Shown here piece by piece: positions 1 to 8,643 of a stretch of 15,947 nucleotides of DNA. The position numbers and the translations under genes were made by a program. The stretch is taken from positions 1-15,947 of the forward strand of contig JABFSV010000507.1 of the NCBI GenBank assembly GCA_013140405.1, read 5' to 3'. The notes under the pieces are model-generated. The model saw only the letters and a program-made list of their open reading frames with translations, was not told the origin of the DNA and ran no database searches. Every line of letters starts with the position of its first letter. The first letter of the stretch is position 1. The stretch is from Methyloglobulus sp. (lineage in GTDB: Bacteria; Pseudomonadota; Gammaproteobacteria; Methylococcales; Methylomonadaceae).

Positions 1-1322
1 AAAAGAATCAAGCCGACACCGATGGTGTCAAGGTATTGGGGCAAATCGTCGATACTAAAAAACAAGCCCAACCCGACAACAATTAGCAGAACAGGAAGGA
101 TTAATTGCTTAAACCATTCCATTTTGGTGTTGCCGATAGAAGCCTTCAAGCCTGGGCGTAGCAACAGGGCTGCGATTATCATCAATGGATATTCGTAAAC
201 CGCATTAAAAATAAATGGCGCTACAAATGTGTTGAACATTCCACCTAACATGCCAGCAAATGACATAATTAGGTAATAGGTAGTTAGGTGTTTGGTGTTC
301 GGCCTTAGCCGAGCGAGTTCACCATGACATACCATTACCGCCAGAAAAAATGCGGTCAGGTGCAAGCCCAGGTCAACCCAGTAAGGTAGCACCGCCGGAT
401 TGATGAAAGAATAAGCAATAAACGGCAGCAACACGATGGGTTGCAGAGTGACCATCAACGAATGGACTTTATCATGCCATTTTGAGAACACGATAACGAA
501 GGTGAGCAGGTATAGGGTCAGAGGAATAATCCACAGCAATGGCACCGAAGCGATGTCTGTGCTGATGAAAGTGGTCAATCCCAGTAACAAGCTGGATGGC
601 ACAAAGGCCAGTGCCAGCCAATGCAATTTGGTCACAATACTGAGTTCACCGTCGTCAGCTGCGGGTTCTTCGGTAGCATCCTTGGCTTGCTGTGCTTTCC
701 AGACAGTAAAAGCGCACGCGGCTATCAAGACACAAAGCAACAGGAAGCCAATGCTCCAGTAAGATTTTTGGTTAGCCAAGCCAATATTGGGTTCGAGCAA
801 AAAGGGATAGCTCAGCAACGCAATCATACTGCCGGTATTGCTGGCGGCATAGAGGTAATAGGGGTCGTGGCTAGTGTGGTGCCCGACGTTGGCGAACCAT
901 TTTTGGATCAAGGGGGCGGTGGTGGAAACCACAAAAAATGGCAGGCCTATTGAAAGAAACAATACCCCAAGCAGCCAAAACGTCGGGTTGCTTTCAGTTG
1001 GCGGGGAAACACTATCGGGCAAAGCAACAGGCAATGCCAAAAAACTGACCAAAATGACGGCGATATGTACCAGGATTTGCTTATGTTGGCTTAGTCGGGT
1101 TGAGAGATAATGGGCATAAAGATAGCCGAGAAATAAAATGCTTTGATAAAACACCATGCAGGTGTTCCAGACGGCGGGAGAGCCACCCAACAAAGGCAGC
1201 AAAATTTTCCCGAACATCGGTTGCAACACAAACATCAATGCCGCACTGGTGAATAAGGTCCCCGCAAATAAAAAAATCAGAAGTAAGCTGCGGTCTGTTG
1301 GCGTGTTGGTTGACGAATTCAT
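1..1322 (-). CDS. Fused MFS/spermidine-synthase-like membrane protein (partial, N-terminal part)
   Basis: The reading frame starts at ATG 1320-1322 and stays open to the left edge, giving about 440 residues with no stop, so the C-terminus lies outside the window. The visible part is a polytopic membrane protein with many hydrophobic segments. Landmarks typical of the N-terminal membrane half of 'fused MFS/spermidine synthase' proteins are QPMFGKILLPLLGGSPAVWN (residues 34-53), a DPYYLYAASNTGS block and a CHGELARLRPNT block. In that family a soluble aminopropyltransferase-like domain normally follows; it is not seen here, so enzymatic function cannot be judged. A charged linker (QQAKDATEEPAADDGE) separates two membrane bundles. 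No clear ribosome binding site precedes the ATG. The gene lies downstream of the cytochrome c4 gene on the same strand but is separated from it by a strong terminator, so it is probably transcribed on its own. Family call is good; role unknown. Confidence 0.75.
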   Translation of the reverse strand, partial: MNSSTNTPTDRSLLLIFLFAGTLFTSAALMFVLQPMFGKILLPLLGGSPAVWNTCMVFYQSILFLGYLYAHYLSTRLSQHKQILVHIAVILVSFLALPVALPDSVSPPTESNPTFWLLGVLFLSIGLPFFVVSTTAPLIQKWFANVGHHTSHDPYYLYAASNTGSMIALLSYPFLLEPNIGLANQKSYWSIGFLLLCVLIAACAFTVWKAQQAKDATEEPAADDGELSIVTKLHWLALAFVPSSLLLGLTTFISTDIASVPLLWIIPLTLYLLTFVIVFSKWHDKVHSLMVTLQPIVLLPFIAYSFINPAVLPYWVDLGLHLTAFFLAVMVCHGELARLRPNTKHLTTYYLIMSFAGMLGGMFNTFVAPFIFNAVYEYPLMIIAALLLRPGLKASIGNTKMEWFKQLILPVLLIVVGLGLFFSIDDLPQYLDTIGVGLIL

Positions 1323-1429
1323 TGTTATTTTAGTGTGGTTTGAGCTGGGTTTAATCTGGTCTAACTCGTTAATCGCCCTATGATAAACTATTTGTCTTTC
1401 TGATAGGCAATCGAAAATGGCACGACAAT

Positions 1430-1456
1430 AAAAAAGGCGGTCGAACCGCCTTTTTT
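1430..1456 (-). terminator. Rho-independent terminator after cytochrome c4 gene
   Basis: A perfect 6-bp GC-rich stem (GGCGGT at 1436-1441, ACCGCC at 1445-1450) with a 3-nt loop is flanked by six A (1430-1435) and six T (1451-1456). The A and T tracts can extend the stem to 12 bp. It lies about 20 bp beyond the cytochrome c4 stop. On the minus strand the hairpin is followed by a T run, as expected for an intrinsic terminator. The symmetry means it could work in both directions. Confidence 0.9.
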
Positions 1457-1476
1457 AAAGTAAATAGACATGCTCT

Positions 1477-2043
1477 TTATAATGAGCCGAAAAACGCGGC
1501 CAATGCCTTTATCTCTTCTTCCGAAAGATTTCCGGCAATCGCTTGCATTGCCCCATTTATGCGCGAACCGTCTTTGTAAGCGGTCAATTGTTTAGCCAGA
1601 TAATCGGGATGTTGCCCCGCCAGTCTTGGATACTGGCCATTACCCTCGCCAGATGCACCATGACAACCCAGACACACAGTGGCTTTAGATTTGCCCTGTT
1701 GCACTAAAGCAGGGTCGCCACCGGCTTTAGCCGCTTGCTGCACCGCAAAATAAGCGCCGTAGTTATTAATATCTTCAGCCGTTAAATTGCTTGCCTTTGC
1801 TTGCATGGCAGGATTTTTTCTTTCACCGGATTTAAATGCATTCAGTTGGTTAACAATATAAACCGATTGCTGTGCCGCTAGGCTAGGGAATTGCGGATCA
1901 TTGCCTTTCCCCTTGTCGCCATGGCATACAAAACAGGTGGCTGCTTTTTGTTCCACCGCTGACAACTCATTCGCCGAGGCTTGCATGGTGCCAAAACAGG
2001 CCAGGGATAACAAAAAAATAAACGCTTGCCTTAATAAGTGCAT
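1477..2043 (-). CDS. Diheme cytochrome c4
   Basis: 188 residues with a Sec signal peptide (about residues 1-24, ending ASA), so the protein is periplasmic. It has two tandem class I cytochrome c domains: CFVCH at 37-41 and CLGCH at 124-128. Probable axial methionines sit in matching contexts, M80 (NPAMQ) and M166 (NGAMQ). The duplicated layout and length match cytochrome c4, a diheme electron carrier usually delivering electrons to terminal oxidases or other periplasmic redox partners. ATG 2041-2043 is preceded by GAGGTGATTC, a good ribosome binding site. A promoter candidate lies upstream and a strong terminator downstream, so it is a single-gene unit. It is the only small c-type cytochrome gene in the window and therefore a possible, unproven, electron acceptor for the HaoA protein encoded 6.6 kb away. 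Confidence 0.92.
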   Translation of the reverse strand: MHLLRQAFIFLLSLACFGTMQASANELSAVEQKAATCFVCHGDKGKGNDPQFPSLAAQQSVYIVNQLNAFKSGERKNPAMQAKASNLTAEDINNYGAYFAVQQAAKAGGDPALVQQGKSKATVCLGCHGASGEGNGQYPRLAGQHPDYLAKQLTAYKDGSRINGAMQAIAGNLSEEEIKALAAFFGSL

Positions 2044-2109
2044 GAATCACCTCAATAGATTTAATACAAAGGCCTCTAGCAAACAAGGGGCTGATTCCAG
2101 AAGTGTTTG

Positions 2110-2139
2110 ATTATAATTCAGTTCTTAATATACAGCCAA
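2110..2139 (-). promoter_or_regulatory. Candidate promoter of cytochrome c4 gene
   Basis: On the minus strand, a perfect -10 box TATAAT (plus-strand 2110-2115) follows a -35-like TTGGCT (2134-2139) with an 18-bp spacer. This would give a leader of about 60 nt before the cytochrome start. Sequence pattern only. Confidence 0.42.
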
Positions 2140-2260
2140 ACGTGAAGAAAGATAATGAAAAATTCGTTAATCCGCAAAAGGTGTTTTTTTGCTTGTTATA
2201 GGTTGAAAGTGGCTAAATAAACTTGCAAAAAGTAAGCAGAAATGTGATTATTGATAACAC

Positions 2261-2289
2261 TTGTATTTTGCAAGTAACAATCTGATAAT
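2261..2289 (+). promoter_or_regulatory. Candidate promoter of glutathione S-transferase gene
   Basis: TTGTAT (2261-2266), 17-bp spacer, GATAAT (2284-2289). The start of transcription would fall near 2296, leaving a leader of only about 10 nt that just contains the GAGG ribosome binding site at 2298-2301. The short leader makes this uncertain. Confidence 0.3.
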
Positions 2290-2306
2290 TCCGATGCGAG
2301 GTCAAT

Positions 2307-2930
2307 ATGAAGTTATATCATTTCCCAATATCCCCCAATTCCAGACGAGTTGTCGCCGTTCTCCATCATTTGCAGTTAGATTGCGAATTGGAAGTGGTGG
2401 ATTTAAGCAAGGGCGAGCAAATGCAGCCCGAGTTTCTCAAATTAAATCCCAATCACATGATTCCTGCGTTAGTTGATGGCGATTTTGTATTATGGGAATC
2501 AAACGCCATCATGCAATATCTTTGTTCCAAAGTGCCAAATACCACGCTTTGGTCGGCTGATTCCCGTGTCCAAGCTGACATTAACCGCTGGCAGTTTTGG
2601 CAAGCAGCACATTTTGGAAGCGCTTGTTCCGTCATGATTTTTGAACGGGTCGTGAAAAAACTTTTCATGTCCGCTGAAGCAGATTTACAAGAAGTCGCCA
2701 AAGGTGAAGAACGTTTCCACCGCTTTGCACAAGTGCTGGAGCAACATCTTAAAGGCCGTGAATGGTTGGTGGGAGACACTGTGACACTGGCTGATTTTTC
2801 GGTCGGTTCATTCCTTGATTTGGCGGAACTCGCACAATATCCGATGACACCTTATACGGAGATCCAGCGCTGGTATCGCAATATTGAAGAGTTGCCAGCC
2901 TGGAAAAGCTCAGCGCCAGCAGCCCGTTAA
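2307..2930 (+). CDS. Glutathione S-transferase family protein
   Basis: 207 residues, cytosolic, no signal peptide. The N-terminal thioredoxin-fold domain (residues 1-78) carries SPNSRR near the glutathione site, a cis-Pro motif in NPNHMIPALVDGD (about 47-59) and WESNAIMQYL (about 63-72), where the Glu-Ser pair binds the gamma-glutamyl part of glutathione. The all-helical C-terminal domain contains VTLADFSVGS, the GST N-capping box region. Length is normal for bacterial theta/phi-like GSTs. The substrate cannot be deduced; such enzymes usually detoxify electrophiles or peroxides. ATG 2307 has GAGG at 2298-2301. The gene is divergent from cytochrome c4 and is followed by a minus-strand gene, so it is probably monocistronic. 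Confidence 0.93.
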   Translation: MKLYHFPISPNSRRVVAVLHHLQLDCELEVVDLSKGEQMQPEFLKLNPNHMIPALVDGDFVLWESNAIMQYLCSKVPNTTLWSADSRVQADINRWQFWQAAHFGSACSVMIFERVVKKLFMSAEADLQEVAKGEERFHRFAQVLEQHLKGREWLVGDTVTLADFSVGSFLDLAELAQYPMTPYTEIQRWYRNIEELPAWKSSAPAAR

Positions 2931-3048
2931 ATATCACTCTGACCGATATTAGCTGAAAGAGGGGGTTAAATAAACAATGTATTTCAAATAGTTATAGTTT
3001 TTTAAATTAAAGAAGTGGCGTATTAATACGGTTTTTTGTATTTCGTTG

Positions 3049-3783
3049 TCATCCTAAACGTAAATTATCTTTATTGCTGCTATCTACGCCATTAGTTCGT
3101 CGTACACCATAGGGATTTTTACTAATTAGTATTAAGAATGCGATTGAAATTAAAAATAACATCGGCAACACAACGTTATTGCTCAGTCTAAATGGAACAA
3201 TATCAACTGACAAAAGGGCATCATATAAGCCATGTATGGCGGCAGTAAAAACCATGCTGCCGGTATAAATAAATATACATCCGAATATTATGCCCGCTAA
3301 TGCTATGAGTAGTAATCCACCAGTCTGTCCGTTGTAAATATATTGGACGTGCGAAAGCGTAAATAGCAGGGTTGCGATGGGTAAGGCTATCTTGTAGCCG
3401 TATTTCGATTGTAAAGCGTTTTGAACGATTCCTCGGTAAAACAGTTCCTCTCTGAACCCAGCAGCAATGCCTGATATTACAAAGACGATCTGCCACAAGA
3501 CAGTTTCATTTTGGGCATTGCTGTAGGCAACTGCGAAAAGCAAAAACAACAGGATCGCGGTGGTAAATTGTGGGTTTAATAAGTCTTTTGTGTTGAATGA
3601 ATAGTTAGGCTTATAAAAATATTTTTGGTAAAAATTGGCATAGAATCCAATTGAAATAACTCTTAACCCTGTCCTGAGAATCTCCCCCGTATAAGACCAT
3701 TGCCCAAACCATCGGGCTAGAATAAAGGAAAGCGTTAGATAACTAATTTCGAGTATTACAGCAAATAAGATTATTCTTTTCAT
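3049..3783 (-). CDS. CPBP (CAAX/Abi) family intramembrane metalloprotease
   Basis: 244 residues, with hydrophobic helices throughout and no soluble domain. The three family motifs are present and complete: EExxxR in FREELFYRG (E112, E113, R117), FxxxH in FTLSH (H145), and HxxxD in HGLYD (H184, D188). These Glu and His residues bind the catalytic metal in Rce1-like proteases. Bacterial members process or protect against peptides such as bacteriocins, or have unknown roles. No peptide or bacteriocin precursor gene is seen beside it. GAGAA lies about 8 nt before ATG 3783. The C-terminus ends in a short polar tail. It is flanked by AT-rich DNA on both sides and appears to be a lone gene. Confidence 0.88.
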   Translation of the reverse strand: MKRIILFAVILEISYLTLSFILARWFGQWSYTGEILRTGLRVISIGFYANFYQKYFYKPNYSFNTKDLLNPQFTTAILLFLLFAVAYSNAQNETVLWQIVFVISGIAAGFREELFYRGIVQNALQSKYGYKIALPIATLLFTLSHVQYIYNGQTGGLLLIALAGIIFGCIFIYTGSMVFTAAIHGLYDALLSVDIVPFRLSNNVVLPMLFLISIAFLILISKNPYGVRRTNGVDSSNKDNLRLG

Positions 3784-4528
3784 TATTATTTCTCATTGCA
3801 TCACGTTTGCCAACGTCGCTAAAAGCACAACCATCACTAGGCTTTTACTTTGTGTTTTTTCACATTCTGAATTCAGCCAACCTTCTCGACTATTTTGCCA
3901 AAGCATCAGAATATGCAACGAAATTCTACGAGAAAACGCACTACAAACAAAGCGTGTTTTGCAAATAATTGGAGAAACCCAATCCGAACTTAAATAGGGA
4001 AGAAAGCCTTGCCGATTGCACACCGACGTTGTGAAACCAATTCTGTAAATCAAAGGTATCGGCAGGACTCATTGCCCTGAAATCAATAGCCAAACGTGGC
4101 ACAAAAAGGACAATAAATTAAAGGAGATAGAGTCATATCAAAAAATGAAGATGCTGAATCCTATACGTAACTAGAAAGAGTTTTGTCGCCACGCAATAAC
4201 TTGCCAAAGGACAACATTAGTCAAGCTAAAAACTTCATTCACTCCTGGTGAATTATTCCACAGATAACGGAATTGAATAGCTCTACTCTTTAGGCAGGGT
4301 CATATTCAAACTAGCAACAAATGAAACAACAGAAATAACCGAATTTTTTATCGGTTCAAGACAATTGGCTTGGCTAAAGCCTGAACAGATATGCCTCTTT
4401 ATTGGTAATTGAAGGGTAACAATTTCCGCAATGCTTGGTGTTATTAGGGGGATTCTATAACTGGAAGTTGTTTCACTATAAAAATCCATGTTCTGAAAAA
4501 TTATTAACTGTCCTTGAGGAGATAGACC
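3784..4528. other. Long intergenic region without a convincing gene
   Basis: This 745-bp AT-rich stretch lies between the divergently transcribed CPBP protease and the beta-helix protein gene. Two minus-strand open frames exist (3793-4053 and 4283-4543). Their products are rich in Cys, Trp and Arg, have no domain-like pattern, and the second overlaps the ribosome binding site and start of the next gene, so neither is called. A short dyad (ATTCAC 4237-4242, GTGAAT 4248-4253) is the only small structure noticed. The region may hold 5' control elements for both neighbours or the decayed remains of a gene; no transposon ends were recognised. Confidence 0.5.
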
Positions 4529-7500
4529 ATGTGTAGATCCCACTTAGCTTTTCTGATTGCGGTCAGCATCAACTTGCTGGTTTTAAATCCCGTTCAAGCA
4601 AATATATTCACTGTCGGTGTTGGTGCAGGCTGTACGCACGCCACTTTAGATGAGGCTCTAAGCACTGCTGCTGCTTCCTTAGGCGCTGATCAGATACGGC
4701 TGTCCCAAACGATTCAGTACCATAACATCGAAGCCCAAATAATTAATCAAAACATCGAAATAAAGGGTGGATACGAAACCTGTCAAAGTTCCGATGCAAT
4801 TGGGAGTGTTAGCTTGGAAGGCGATGGTGGCACTCCCAAAAGCGTATTGCAGATTCGTGGCGGTGGTATTGTTCGATTAACACAATTAACTATTGCAAAA
4901 GGCGATGGGAATGACAACTCCGATGGCGGTGGTATTGATTATAAAGGCAGTGGGGCATTGATCCTGGATTCCGTCATTCTCGACCACAATCACGCGGGTA
5001 ATGGTGGGGGAATATACTTTAGAGGAGATGGCGCGGGTGCCAAGCTGACGCTGCTGGATAATAATTACATCCAATACAACAGCGCCGCTCGCAGTGGCGG
5101 CGGCATTTACTTAAACGGTAGAGCTATGTTGAACATGGCCGGCAGAAATAGCGTCGTGACCCATAACACGGCTTATGGTGTAACTCCTATCCCTAATCAA
5201 CCCCTTATCGAGGGTTATGGGGGAGGCCTCTTTGTTCAAGCGCCGGCCAATGCAGAAATTGGCTCTGGCGCAGATAGCAATGGCAGCGTGTTCTTTCAGA
5301 ATGAAGCCAGAATGGGTGGGGGTATTGCTGTGTTAGGTAATAGCCTCGGTCATGCAAACTTGGTGCGCTTGTTTTCTGGATATGTCAATTCGCCCATGCG
5401 GGTGAGCGGTAATAAAGCCAATGAAAAAGGCGGCGCGATTTACGTTTCAGCCAAAGCGGTCAATTCATATTTTTCGCGTCCTGGCGTATGTTTGCTCGAT
5501 ACCTCTTTGGAAGGCAATTCAGCCCCGAAGGGCGCGGCTGTTTTTGCGGAAAAAGCAACCAATGCCAGCGGTTCGGAAAGCCCCTATTTTTCAATCAACG
5601 CCTGTCCAAGACCAAATAATGCGCCAACTTGTCCAACAGGCAGTAATTGCAGCCATATTAGCGGCAATGTCGAACCGGTCATCCCTGGTAAACCAAATAC
5701 TGGGTCTATTATCGAATTAGATATGGTTGATAAAACACATAGCCAGGCCAATCGGCTTAACAGTTTTGCAGCACATGGCAATGCCGCTGGCTCGCTTATC
5801 AAGCTAAACGGAGGGGAGCTATCCTCAACGCGTATCCAAAATTGTTTGGTTTGGGGGAATACAATCAGCCAGTTCATAGTAGACGCACCCGAAGCAGCGA
5901 CAATAATCAACCAATGTACAATAGCCGCCAATACGATAAATACTATTTCACAATATATATTCAGGTTGCATCAACCAAGCGGCTCCCCGCAAAGGTTGTC
6001 CAAGGTGATCAATTCAATCATCGCTCAACCCAGAAAACAAGCGGTAACCTTAACTGGCGACTTGCCTTTATTCGAAGCAGCGCATGTGTTTAGCAATGCC
6101 CCTTTTGTTAATGGCATTATCCAACGTTATCTCACCAATCAAGATCCTGGGTTTGTAAATCCGAGCGCATTCGATTTCCGTTTGAAACCTGACTCTGCTG
6201 CTATCGACTACGCACCCTTGTACGGAGATGGTTTGGCGACCGACGTAACGGGCAATAAACGAACTGTCGACCTGCCTAAAACTAATCTTAGTGGACTTCG
6301 TGATGTTGGGGCTTACGAAGTGCAAATACCGATACAATCCATTCCAAAAGATTTGCCGGTATACATTAATGGCAGCACCACGGAATGGAAGGAATTGTTA
6401 AAACAAACGCTTGCAGAAGGGGGGCGTACAGTTGTGCTTGCTCCCAATGTCGATATGGATTTGAGCGGGGAAGAAGGCCTTTATATCGGCCCCAACACGA
6501 CACTGACCAGCAATAACGCCCGTACTCCGAATAATCCTGGGCCACGTTTGTTTACGACAACGCGCCCCAAGCCGTTATTCCTTATTCGCTGCAACGGTGT
6601 AAATATTTTCGGCGACAATGTTACGGTTGAAGGTTTTCGCCTCATCGGGCCGCATTTTAATTCGGAATCCGGTAGCTCAAATGAAGAGCGCGGCATTATG
6701 GTCGAGTCTTGTAGAGGCGTTAAGGTTCGGAATATGGAAGTCGCCGGATGGAGCGGTCAGGCAATCTATGTTTCGGACTCTGTAAACCGGATTACTGACG
6801 ACAATGCTGTGCAGGTTAGCAATAGTTTCATTCATCATAATCAGCATGATGGTGGTGAAGGTTATGGTGTCGAGTCTGCCCATGGCGCAAGGGTAATTAT
6901 CGAAAAGAATGCTTTCGACTTTAACCGACATGCCATCATGGCAAGTGGTTTGAATGGCCCTCTGGATGAGGCTAATCCAAACTCACCTTTAAACGGTACA
7001 GGTTATATAGCACGTCATAACTTGGTGCTTAGAGGTGGCGGTTACCATGGTAGTTATGGCCCCTATACGCATTACACGCAACAGTTTGATGTGCATGGTA
7101 CGACCAAATGTGTCAGTTTCGATCCATTTGATTGGTTTTCCGATAGTCTATGCGGTCAAGCAGGTGACACCTTTGAGATAGCAAACAATGCCTTTCAGTA
7201 TACGGCCGGTTATGCCATCAAATTCCGAGGCAATCCAACTAACTATGCCTTAGTAGCAAATAATATCTTTGCCCACGGCAGCAGTAGCGATGCAATCACT
7301 CAAAACGGCAATGCTGGGCCAGGCGACAATATCACAAATCCTATTCAGCTATCAGGAAACCAATATAATTTTCAGTCTTATGGAAAATATGGTGTTTGCG
7401 ACTTTGACGGTGATGATATTGACGATCTATTTTTAGCCACAGGTGTAAATTGGTGGTATTCAAGCAGTGGCAAAGCGCAATGGACATTCCTTAAAGATGC

Positions 7501-8284
7501 AACAGAACGGTTGCCGCAAGTAGGGTTGGGTGATTTTGATGGCGATGGCAAATGCGATGTTGTAGCGGGCGGTACACCTAATCCGCTGCAAATTGCCAGT
7601 GGCGGCACTGGCGAATGGAAAGTGTTAACGGATATGTCTGGCGTACCACTGGTGGATCCTTTCAATCAGTTGCGATTTGGCGATTTTAATGGAGATGGGC
7701 GTACCGATATCTTCTTCCGTGGAAACGATGGGCAATGGCAAATTATTTCGCCCGGCTACGAAGGTGTGCTGGGAGTCTATGATTGGACACCTATCCAAAG
7801 TTCAGGCTTTCCGCTTAGCGATCTTCGCTTCGGCGATTTCAATAACGACCAAATTACCGATGTTATCGCCATTCAAGGCGGGCATTGGTCAGTATCTTGG
7901 GGCGGCAAATCGACATGGGTTCAGCTTAACGGCAGCCTTTCGGATAGTTTGAAACCGGTATTAATCGGCGATATAGATCATAACGGATTCGACGATATTA
8001 TACGTTACCGTGTTACTGCATCGCCGCCCCAAATCGGCGATCCACCTGGCTTACTATACCTGAATTATATATTGGAGGTTTCTTGGGATGGCGTAAGTGG
8101 CTGGTCTAATCTTCAATTCATACGTCTGCAATCAGGCTTTGCTCCAGTGGTCACACCTCGCTTGGTAGGGCGTTTCCGAAAGGATAAAGGCATGGATTTG
8201 TTGGGATTGGCCAATAACCGTAGCGGTAAAATATTCGATGTGATAAGTAAACAATATACCGATCACAGTCTTTATGCTTACTGA
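4529..8284 (+). CDS. Large secreted protein: two right-handed beta-helix regions plus FG-GAP/VCBS-like repeats
   Basis: 1251 residues with a Sec signal peptide (about 1-24, ending VQA), so exported. Region 1 (about 60-600) is a parallel beta-helix with repeated GG[GA][IL] turns at 133-136, 159-162, 190-193, 231-234, 263-266 and 301-304, like chlamydial Pmp-type repeats. It closes with the 'choice-of-anchor Q' type ending: DPGFVNP at 539 and RDVGAYE ending at 597. Region 2 (about 610-945) is a second, pectate-lyase-like helix with Asn-rich turns (NVTVEGF, FIHHNQHDGGEG). Region 3 holds five calcium-loop repeats of the form DFDGDGxxD beginning near 958, 1002, 1052, 1103 and 1148, as in FG-GAP/VCBS proteins. 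No lyase active site, autotransporter barrel, LPXTG or other obvious anchor was seen. GAGGAGA at 4516-4522 supports the ATG. Both neighbours are transcribed separately. Likely a surface or secreted adhesin, matrix or polysaccharide-binding protein; the ligand is unknown. Confidence 0.85.
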   Translation: MCRSHLAFLIAVSINLLVLNPVQANIFTVGVGAGCTHATLDEALSTAAASLGADQIRLSQTIQYHNIEAQIINQNIEIKGGYETCQSSDAIGSVSLEGDGGTPKSVLQIRGGGIVRLTQLTIAKGDGNDNSDGGGIDYKGSGALILDSVILDHNHAGNGGGIYFRGDGAGAKLTLLDNNYIQYNSAARSGGGIYLNGRAMLNMAGRNSVVTHNTAYGVTPIPNQPLIEGYGGGLFVQAPANAEIGSGADSNGSVFFQNEARMGGGIAVLGNSLGHANLVRLFSGYVNSPMRVSGNKANEKGGAIYVSAKAVNSYFSRPGVCLLDTSLEGNSAPKGAAVFAEKATNASGSESPYFSINACPRPNNAPTCPTGSNCSHISGNVEPVIPGKPNTGSIIELDMVDKTHSQANRLNSFAAHGNAAGSLIKLNGGELSSTRIQNCLVWGNTISQFIVDAPEAATIINQCTIAANTINTISQYIFRLHQPSGSPQRLSKVINSIIAQPRKQAVTLTGDLPLFEAAHVFSNAPFVNGIIQRYLTNQDPGFVNPSAFDFRLKPDSAAIDYAPLYGDGLATDVTGNKRTVDLPKTNLSGLRDVGAYEVQIPIQSIPKDLPVYINGSTTEWKELLKQTLAEGGRTVVLAPNVDMDLSGEEGLYIGPNTTLTSNNARTPNNPGPRLFTTTRPKPLFLIRCNGVNIFGDNVTVEGFRLIGPHFNSESGSSNEERGIMVESCRGVKVRNMEVAGWSGQAIYVSDSVNRITDDNAVQVSNSFIHHNQHDGGEGYGVESAHGARVIIEKNAFDFNRHAIMASGLNGPLDEANPNSPLNGTGYIARHNLVLRGGGYHGSYGPYTHYTQQFDVHGTTKCVSFDPFDWFSDSLCGQAGDTFEIANNAFQYTAGYAIKFRGNPTNYALVANNIFAHGSSSDAITQNGNAGPGDNITNPIQLSGNQYNFQSYGKYGVCDFDGDDIDDLFLATGVNWWYSSSGKAQWTFLKDATERLPQVGLGDFDGDGKCDVVAGGTPNPLQIASGGTGEWKVLTDMSGVPLVDPFNQLRFGDFNGDGRTDIFFRGNDGQWQIISPGYEGVLGVYDWTPIQSSGFPLSDLRFGDFNNDQITDVIAIQGGHWSVSWGGKSTWVQLNGSLSDSLKPVLIGDIDHNGFDDIIRYRVTASPPQIGDPPGLLYLNYILEVSWDGVSGWSNLQFIRLQSGFAPVVTPRLVGRFRKDKGMDLLGLANNRSGKIFDVISKQYTDHSLYAY

Positions 8285-8415
8285 CCGAATATACTAAAAA
8301 CTGGAAATTGTATTGAACCTTGAAAAGAGTCACTTATCCGACTTCAGGTTTCATAATCCAAACCAGGCAGAAGGGAGAGATGGGAAGATATAAGCTATAA
8401 ATAGCTTAGGCTAAT

Positions 8416-8453
8416 GGGCGGTTACTGGCTGAAGCCTTGCTCGGTAACCGTCC
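8416..8453. repeat. Inverted repeat / hairpin between beta-helix gene and haoA
   Basis: GGGCGGTTAC (8416-8425) pairs with GTAACCGTCC (8444-8453) in a 10-bp stem with one G-U wobble and an 18-nt loop. No T run follows, so a classic intrinsic terminator is unlikely. It could be an extragenic palindrome, an RNA 3'-end stabiliser for the upstream mRNA, or a regulatory site. Confidence 0.45.
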
Positions 8454-8580
8454 AATAAGTCAGAAGCCGTTTGGGATGGGATAAATAGAAAAAGAAGATG
8501 CTTTTTGCCAGTTACCACCACTGAGACAAACTAAATCCCTTTGCGGTGTTCAGGGAATCCTTAGATAGATTTAAAATTTC

Positions 8581-8609
8581 TTACCAGTTTGATATTGATT
8601 CGATATAAT
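8581..8609 (+). promoter_or_regulatory. Candidate sigma70-type promoter of haoAB
   Basis: TTACCA (8581-8586), 17-bp spacer, perfect TATAAT (8604-8609). This would give a leader of about 28 nt that includes the strong ribosome binding site GAGGGGA (8631-8637). A small dyad GATTC/GAATC (8597-8601, 8610-8614) brackets the -10 box and could be an operator half-site pair. Pattern only. Confidence 0.52.
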
Positions 8610-8643
8610 GAATCTGCTTGATTAATTCTCGAGGGGAGACGTT

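Larger units (their letters stand above)
8285..8643. other. Intergenic region upstream of haoA
   Basis: This 359-bp stretch has no open frame of note. It contains two inverted repeats. One is a tight 7-bp dyad, AAGCTAT/ATAGCTT, at 8392-8407. The other is a larger hairpin at 8416-8453. The haoA promoter candidate (8581-8609) and its leader are at the right end. Confidence 0.6.

Noticed and set aside
3019..3037. Palindrome CGTATTAATACG followed by a T-rich run, as a terminator for the GST gene.
   Set aside because: The palindrome has no loop and would give only a short AT-rich stem, so it is too weak to call.
3793..4053. Open frame of 86 codons on the minus strand, ending 9 bp before the CPBP start, which could be an operon partner.
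   Set aside because: Composition is rich in Cys, Trp, Ser and Arg with no domain, signal peptide or leader-peptide pattern, and it reads like translated non-coding DNA.
4283..4543. Minus-strand frame of 86 codons upstream of the beta-helix gene.
   Set aside because: It overlaps the ribosome binding site and first codons of a well-supported plus-strand gene and has no recognisable features.
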